From positions 1,426,001-1,490,000 of the forward strand of contig NZ_JBGCCJ010000001.1 of the NCBI RefSeq assembly GCF_041262565.1: a stretch of 64,000 bases of DNA, read 5' to 3'. This stretch comes from Leifsonia sp. EB41 (GTDB lineage: Bacteria > Actinomycetota > Actinomycetes > Actinomycetales > Microbacteriaceae). Numbering within the stretch: the stretch's first letter is position 1; each line of letters begins with the position of its first letter. Positions 60,224 through 64,000 of this stretch are shown here, in pieces. A program made the translations under genes and the position numbers. The notes under the pieces were generated by a model. It saw only the letters and a program-made list of their open reading frames with translations. It searched no databases and was not told the DNA's origin.

Positions 60224-62515
60224 TCAGGCGACTGGGACGAGGCGGACGATCACGGCTTTTGAGACGGGGGTGTTGCTGCCCGTCGCCGCGCTCTGCAGTG
60301 GCACCAGCACATTCGCCTCCGGGTAGTACGCCGCCGCGCAGCCGCGCGCGGTCGGGTACGAGACCACCCGGTAGTTCGGGAGCACACGGTCGACCTCGTC
60401 CGCCCACTCGCTGTGGATGTCGACGCGCTGGCCGTCCGTCAGCCCGAGCTCGACCAGGTCGTCCGGGTTCACGAAGATCACGTCGCGGCCGTTCTTGATG
60501 CCCCGGTAGCGGTCGTTGAGGCTGTAGATCGTCGTGTTGAACTGGTCGTGCGAGCGCAGCGTCTGGAGGATCAGCCGGCCCTCCGGGCGCTCCAGCGGCT
60601 CCAGCTCGTTGACGGTGATCATCGCCTTGCCCGTCGCCGTGTCGAAGCGGCGCTCGTCGCGCGGGCCGTTCGGGAGGACGAAGCCGCCCTTGCGGCGGAC
60701 GTCCGCGTTGAAGCTCCCGAAACCCGGGACGACGCGGCTGATGTGGTCGCGGATGACGTCGTACTCGGCCTCGAAGCCGGCCCAGTCGATCCCGTGCCTC
60801 CCGCCGAGCGTCGCCTGAGCGAGGCGGGACACGATCGCCACCTCGGACAGCAGCCCCGGCGCGACCGGCGGGATCCTGCCGTGCGTCGCGTGCACGGCGC
60901 ACACACTGTCCTCCACCGACAGGAACTGCGGGCCGCCGGCCTGGAGGTCCACCTCGGTGCGGCCGAGCGTGGGCAGGATCAGCGCCTCCTCGCCGGTGAC
61001 GACGTGCGAGCGGTTCAGCTTGGTGGAGACCTGCACCGTCAGCCCGGCGCCGCGCATGGCCGCCTCCGCGGCGGCGGTGTCCGAGATCGCGGCGACGAAG
61101 TTGCCTCCCATCGCGAAGAACACGTCGATGTCGCCGCGCTGGAGGCCGGCGAGCGTCTGCAGCGCGTCGAAGCCGTGCGCGCGCGGCGGGTCGAAGCCGA
61201 ACTCGGCCTGGAGGGCGTCCAGGAACGTGTCCGGCATCTGCTCCCAGATGCCCATGGTCCGGTCGCCCTGCACGTTGCTGTGCCCGCGGATCGGGGAGGC
61301 GCCCGCGCCGGGCTTGCCGATGTTGCCGCGCAGGAGGAGCAGCGTGATCAGCTCTTTCAGGGTCGCGACCGCGTTCTTCTGCTGCGTGAGGCCCATGGCC
61401 CAGGTGATGATGACTCGCTCGGAGCGGATGTAGAGGTCGGCGAGGAGGTCGATCTCCTCCAGTGTCAGCCCGGTCGCCTCCAGCACGGTGAAGTCGTCGA
61501 GCGTCGCGATGTGCGCGCGGAACTCCTCCAGGCCGAGGGTGTGCTCGGCGAGGAACTCGTGGTCGAGCACCGTCCCTGGAGCGGCGTCCTCGGCCTCCAG
61601 CACCCGCTGCGAGACGGCCTGCAACAACGCCATGTCGCCGCCCGACCGGATCTGCAGGAAGTGGTCGGCGATCTGCGTGCCCTTGCCGATGATGCCGCGC
61701 GGCTTCTGCGGGTTCTTGTAGCGGATGAGCCCGGCCTCCGGCAGCGGGTTGACGGCGACGATGGTGGCGCCGTTGCGCTTGGCCTCCTCCAGCGCGGTCA
61801 GCATGCGCGGATGGTTCGTGCCGGGGTTCTGGCCCATCACGACGATCAGGTCGGCTTTGCCGAAGTCGTCGTAGGCGATGGTCGACTTGCCGATGCCGAT
61901 GGTCTCGCTGAGCGCCGTCCCCGTCGACTCGTGGCACATGTTCGAGCAGTCCGGGAGGTTGTTGGTGCCGAACGCCCGCGCGAAGAGCTGGTAGGCGAAC
62001 GCCGTCTCGTTCGCGGTGCGGCCGCTGGTGTAGAACGCGGCCTGATCGGGCGACGCGAGGCCGTTCAGGCGGTCGGCGATCAGGGCGAAGGCCTCGTCCC
62101 AGCCGATCGGCTCGTAGTGGTCGGCGCCGGACGGCTTGTGCACGGGCTCCACGAGGCGGCCCTGCATCCCGAGCCAGTACTCCGACTTGTCGAGCAGGCT
62201 GGTCAGCGAATTCTCGGCCCAGAAGCTGGTCGGCACCGTGATCGGGGTGGCCTCCCAGGTGACGGCCTTCGCGCCGTTCTCGCAGAACTCGAGGATGTTG
62301 CGGTCACCCGGGTCGGGCCACGCGCAGCTCATGCAGTCGAAGCCGTTCTTCTGGTTGATGGCCGTCATCAGCTTCGCGGTGCGGGCGGGGCCCATGTCGC
62401 GGATGGCGGGCTCCATCGAGTGCAGGATGGCCGGCACGCCGACGGCCCACTTCTTGTTGTGGCCGACCTCCAGGTCGGGGTACTCGTCGCCGGGGTTGAC
62501 GTCCGTCTTCGGCAT
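60224..62515 (-). CDS. FdhF/YdeP-family molybdopterin oxidoreductase
   Basis: A 763-residue molybdenum enzyme. FDCMSCAWPDPGDRNILEFCENGAKAV holds the Cys set for one iron-sulfur cluster; DQAAFYTSGRTANETAFAYQLFARAFGTNNLPDCSNMCHESTGTALSETIG binds the bis-MGD cofactor. It continues with MGQNPGTNHPRM and the C-terminal NDRYRGIKNGRDVIFVNPDDLVELG. It is closest to YdeP, which has unknown substrate but is linked to acid resistance or formate-type reactions. ATG 62515 overlaps the fdhD stop by one base, so fdhD is co-expressed. Confidence 0.93.
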   Translation of the reverse strand: MPKTDVNPGDEYPDLEVGHNKKWAVGVPAILHSMEPAIRDMGPARTAKLMTAINQKNGFDCMSCAWPDPGDRNILEFCENGAKAVTWEATPITVPTSFWAENSLTSLLDKSEYWLGMQGRLVEPVHKPSGADHYEPIGWDEAFALIADRLNGLASPDQAAFYTSGRTANETAFAYQLFARAFGTNNLPDCSNMCHESTGTALSETIGIGKSTIAYDDFGKADLIVVMGQNPGTNHPRMLTALEEAKRNGATIVAVNPLPEAGLIRYKNPQKPRGIIGKGTQIADHFLQIRSGGDMALLQAVSQRVLEAEDAAPGTVLDHEFLAEHTLGLEEFRAHIATLDDFTVLEATGLTLEEIDLLADLYIRSERVIITWAMGLTQQKNAVATLKELITLLLLRGNIGKPGAGASPIRGHSNVQGDRTMGIWEQMPDTFLDALQAEFGFDPPRAHGFDALQTLAGLQRGDIDVFFAMGGNFVAAISDTAAAEAAMRGAGLTVQVSTKLNRSHVVTGEEALILPTLGRTEVDLQAGGPQFLSVEDSVCAVHATHGRIPPVAPGLLSEVAIVSRLAQATLGGRHGIDWAGFEAEYDVIRDHISRVVPGFGSFNADVRRKGGFVLPNGPRDERRFDTATGKAMITVNELEPLERPEGRLILQTLRSHDQFNTTIYSLNDRYRGIKNGRDVIFVNPDDLVELGLTDGQRVDIHSEWADEVDRVLPNYRVVSYPTARGCAAAYYPEANVLVPLQSAATGSNTPVSKAVIVRLVPVA

Positions 62516-63372
62516 CAGGCCATCGCTTTCTCTGTCTTCTCCGTCACCAGAATCCGCTCGTCACCCGAGTAGACGACCATCGACGACCCCCGGAGGAACC
62601 CGACGACGGTGACGCCGAGCTCCCGGCCCAGGTCGACCGCGAGCGACGACGGCGCCGACACCGCGGCGAGGATCGGGATTCCGGCCATCGACGCCTTCTG
62701 GACCAGCTCGAAACTCGCCCTGCCCGACACCATCAGCACGGTCCCGCTCAGCGGGAGGCGGTCCTCCTTGAGCGCCCAGCCGACGACCTTGTCGACCGCG
62801 TTGTGCCGGCCGACATCCTCGCGCAGCACGAGTAGGGCGCCGGTCGCGGCGTCGAACAGCGCAGCGGCGTGGAGGCCTCCGGTCTTCTCGAACATCGCCT
62901 GCCCCTCGCGCAGCCGGTCGGGAAGCGTGGTGAGCAGCTCGTCGGTGATCGCGACCGGGTCGGCGTCGACCGGATACGCGGAGCGCGTGCGCACGGCGTC
63001 GATGCTCGCCTTGCCGCACAGGCCGCACGAGCTGGTCATGTAGAAGTTGCGGTCGAGGCTCGCGTCCGGTCGCGGAACTCCGGGCGCCAGCGTCACGTCG
63101 AGGACGTTGTAGGTGTTCTCGCCGTCGACCGCGCCTCCCGCGCAGTAGCGGATGGCGCTCAGCTGGTCGCCGTGGGAGACGACGCCCTCGGAGACGAGGA
63201 AGCCGGCCGCCAGGTCGAAGTCGCTCCCCGGCGTGCGCATGGTGATCGAGAGCGGCGTGCCGGCCACCCGGATCTCGAGCGGCTCCTCGACGGCCAGCAC
63301 ATCCTCCCGGCGGCTGCGCGATTCACCGACGACGATGCGCGTGATCTGTTTTCGCGATGTCGTGCGACTCAT
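62515..63372 (-). CDS. fdhD: Formate dehydrogenase accessory sulfurtransferase FdhD
   Basis: A 285-residue protein. [12 protein letters not shown] has the two Cys (CGLCG) that carry sulfur to the molybdenum cofactor; [20 protein letters not shown] and [33 protein letters not shown] are family signatures. It activates the linked FdhF-like enzyme by sulfuration of the molybdenum. It overlaps fdhF by one base (TGATG). The moeA-like gene is divergent, 98 bases upstream. Confidence 0.95.
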   Translation of the reverse strand: MSRTTSRKQITRIVVGESRSRREDVLAVEEPLEIRVAGTPLSITMRTPGSDFDLAAGFLVSEGVVSHGDQLSAIRYCAGGAVDGENTYNVLDVTLAPGVPRPDASLDRNFYMTSSCGLCGKASIDAVRTRSAYPVDADPVAITDELLTTLPDRLREGQAMFEKTGGLHAAALFDAATGALLVLREDVGRHNAVDKVVGWALKEDRLPLSGTVLMVSGRASFELVQKASMAGIPILAAVSAPSSLAVDLGRELGVTVVGFLRGSSMVVYSGDERILVTEKTEKAMA

Positions 63373-63470
63373 GCTCCAGGCTTACCACGGCGTAGCGTGA
63401 GACCCTACCGGAATGCCCGCGGCGGTCATTCGAATACTGCGGGAAGAGGATCGGGAATGGGCATGACGCG

Positions 63471-64000
63471 GTGACCGGGCATCCTGGACGGCCGTCGTGG
63501 GACGAGGCGCGTGCCATCGCCGCGGTGGCGGGGTCGGCGCTGCCGCGTGAGCGGGTCGCGCTCGACGCTGCGATCGGCCGGCGTCTCGCCGTCGATCTCG
63601 TGACGCCGATCGACCTCCCGCACTTCGCGTCGGCGGCGATGGACGGCTGGCTGGTCGCGGGCGACGGGCCGTGGAGGCTGGTGGACTCCGACCCCGGCCG
63701 CGGACAGGCCGCCCCGATCGTCACTGGAGCGCTCGTGGCGGCCGACGCCTTCGCCGTGCTGCGCAGCGAGAGCGGGGAGGTCGCCGGCGGGATGCTGCGC
63801 TCGACCGTCGCGGGTGAGCCGCGGCCCGGCCACCACATCCGTCACCCCGGGACGGAGGCGCTGACCGGAGAACGGCTGATCGCCGCGGGCGCCCTGCTCA
63901 ACCCGGCGCACGTCGCCCTCGCTGCGGCGACCGGCGCCGACGACCTCCTCGTGGCGGCCGTCCCCTCGGTCGCTCTCGTGTTCACCGGCGACGAGGTCGT
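63471..64000 (+). CDS. moeA: Molybdopterin molybdotransferase MoeA, N-terminal part
   Basis: The first 176 codons of a MoeA-type protein, cut by the window end. LPRERVALDAAIGRRLAVDLVTPIDLPHFASAAMDGWLVAGDGP is the usual domain start (MDG), followed by IVTGALVAADAFAVLRSE, PRPGHHIRHPGTEALTGERLIAAGALLNPAHVALAAATG and, at the end, VALVFTGDEVV. MoeA inserts molybdenum into molybdopterin, so the gene supplies the cofactor of the divergent FdhF-like enzyme. GTG 63471 is the chosen start; ATG codons upstream soon meet a stop in frame. Confidence 0.9.
   Translation, partial: MTGHPGRPSWDEARAIAAVAGSALPRERVALDAAIGRRLAVDLVTPIDLPHFASAAMDGWLVAGDGPWRLVDSDPGRGQAAPIVTGALVAADAFAVLRSESGEVAGGMLRSTVAGEPRPGHHIRHPGTEALTGERLIAAGALLNPAHVALAAATGADDLLVAAVPSVALVFTGDEV

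Overview
The window is chromosomal DNA of a high-GC actinobacterium, most likely a Leifsonia-like member of the Microbacteriaceae. The basis is the very high GC, the actinobacterial form of RpoB and RpoC, a DUF3566 protein, lhr next to nei2, butyrolactone-receptor-type TetR regulators, a HelD-type RNA polymerase recycling factor, and many start codons placed 6-7 bases after a TANNNT box (leaderless transcripts). No rRNA, tRNA, CRISPR array, insertion sequence or prophage was seen. Most genes look like core or family-level accessory genes.

Layout. 1-8.5 kb, minus strand: N-terminus of a PilB/GspE-like ATPase, a small membrane protein, then rpoC and rpoB with their promoter and terminator. 8.5-12 kb: an extended SDR reductase and a two-component system with a membrane protein. 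12-19.6 kb: spermidine-synthase-like protein, a CGNR regulator heading pxpABC (5-oxoprolinase), an acetyltransferase, SprT-like, TPR, DUF427, ComB-like and EVE proteins. 19.6-22.6 kb: a DGPF/YCII protein and an ECF42-type sigma factor with a matching promoter-like motif, then two metabolic or unknown proteins. 22.7-26.8 kb: divergent HelD and DEAD-box RNA helicase. 27-29.1 kb: TetR/hydrolase operon with a clear operator, and a degenerate Nudix protein. 29.2-35.4 kb: an esterase broken by one extra base, then lhr-nei2. 35.5-42.4 kb: flavin reductase, MarR, LytR-CpsA-Psr protein, pyruvate oxidase, a butyrolactone-receptor-like TetR and DUF3566. 42.4-47.6 kb: BioQ-like repressor divergent from an overlapping operon bioY - acyl ligase - thiolase-like - bioM - bioN - CHY zinc finger. 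47.7-50.1 kb: an Abi-like HEPN gene of lower GC with hairpins upstream, and an autoregulated XRE/membrane/oxidoreductase operon. 50.2-55 kb: a 1597-residue secreted nuclease/5'-nucleotidase. 55-60 kb: LysR, lipoprotein, TetR, DUF805, a kinase-like remnant, GNAT and TelA. 60-64 kb: fdhF-like, fdhD and the start of moeA, a molybdenum-enzyme group.

Nearly every convergent gene pair with room between it carries a long inverted repeat. Four of them share the outer arm GAGGGGCACGT with two interchangeable inner cores, and one intergenic region holds six alternating copies of AACGGAGGAGAT. These look like a shared, possibly mobile, bidirectional terminator family. The other items most worth following are the biotin operon with its unusual ligase and thiolase, and the Abi-like HEPN gene with its upstream structured RNA candidate.
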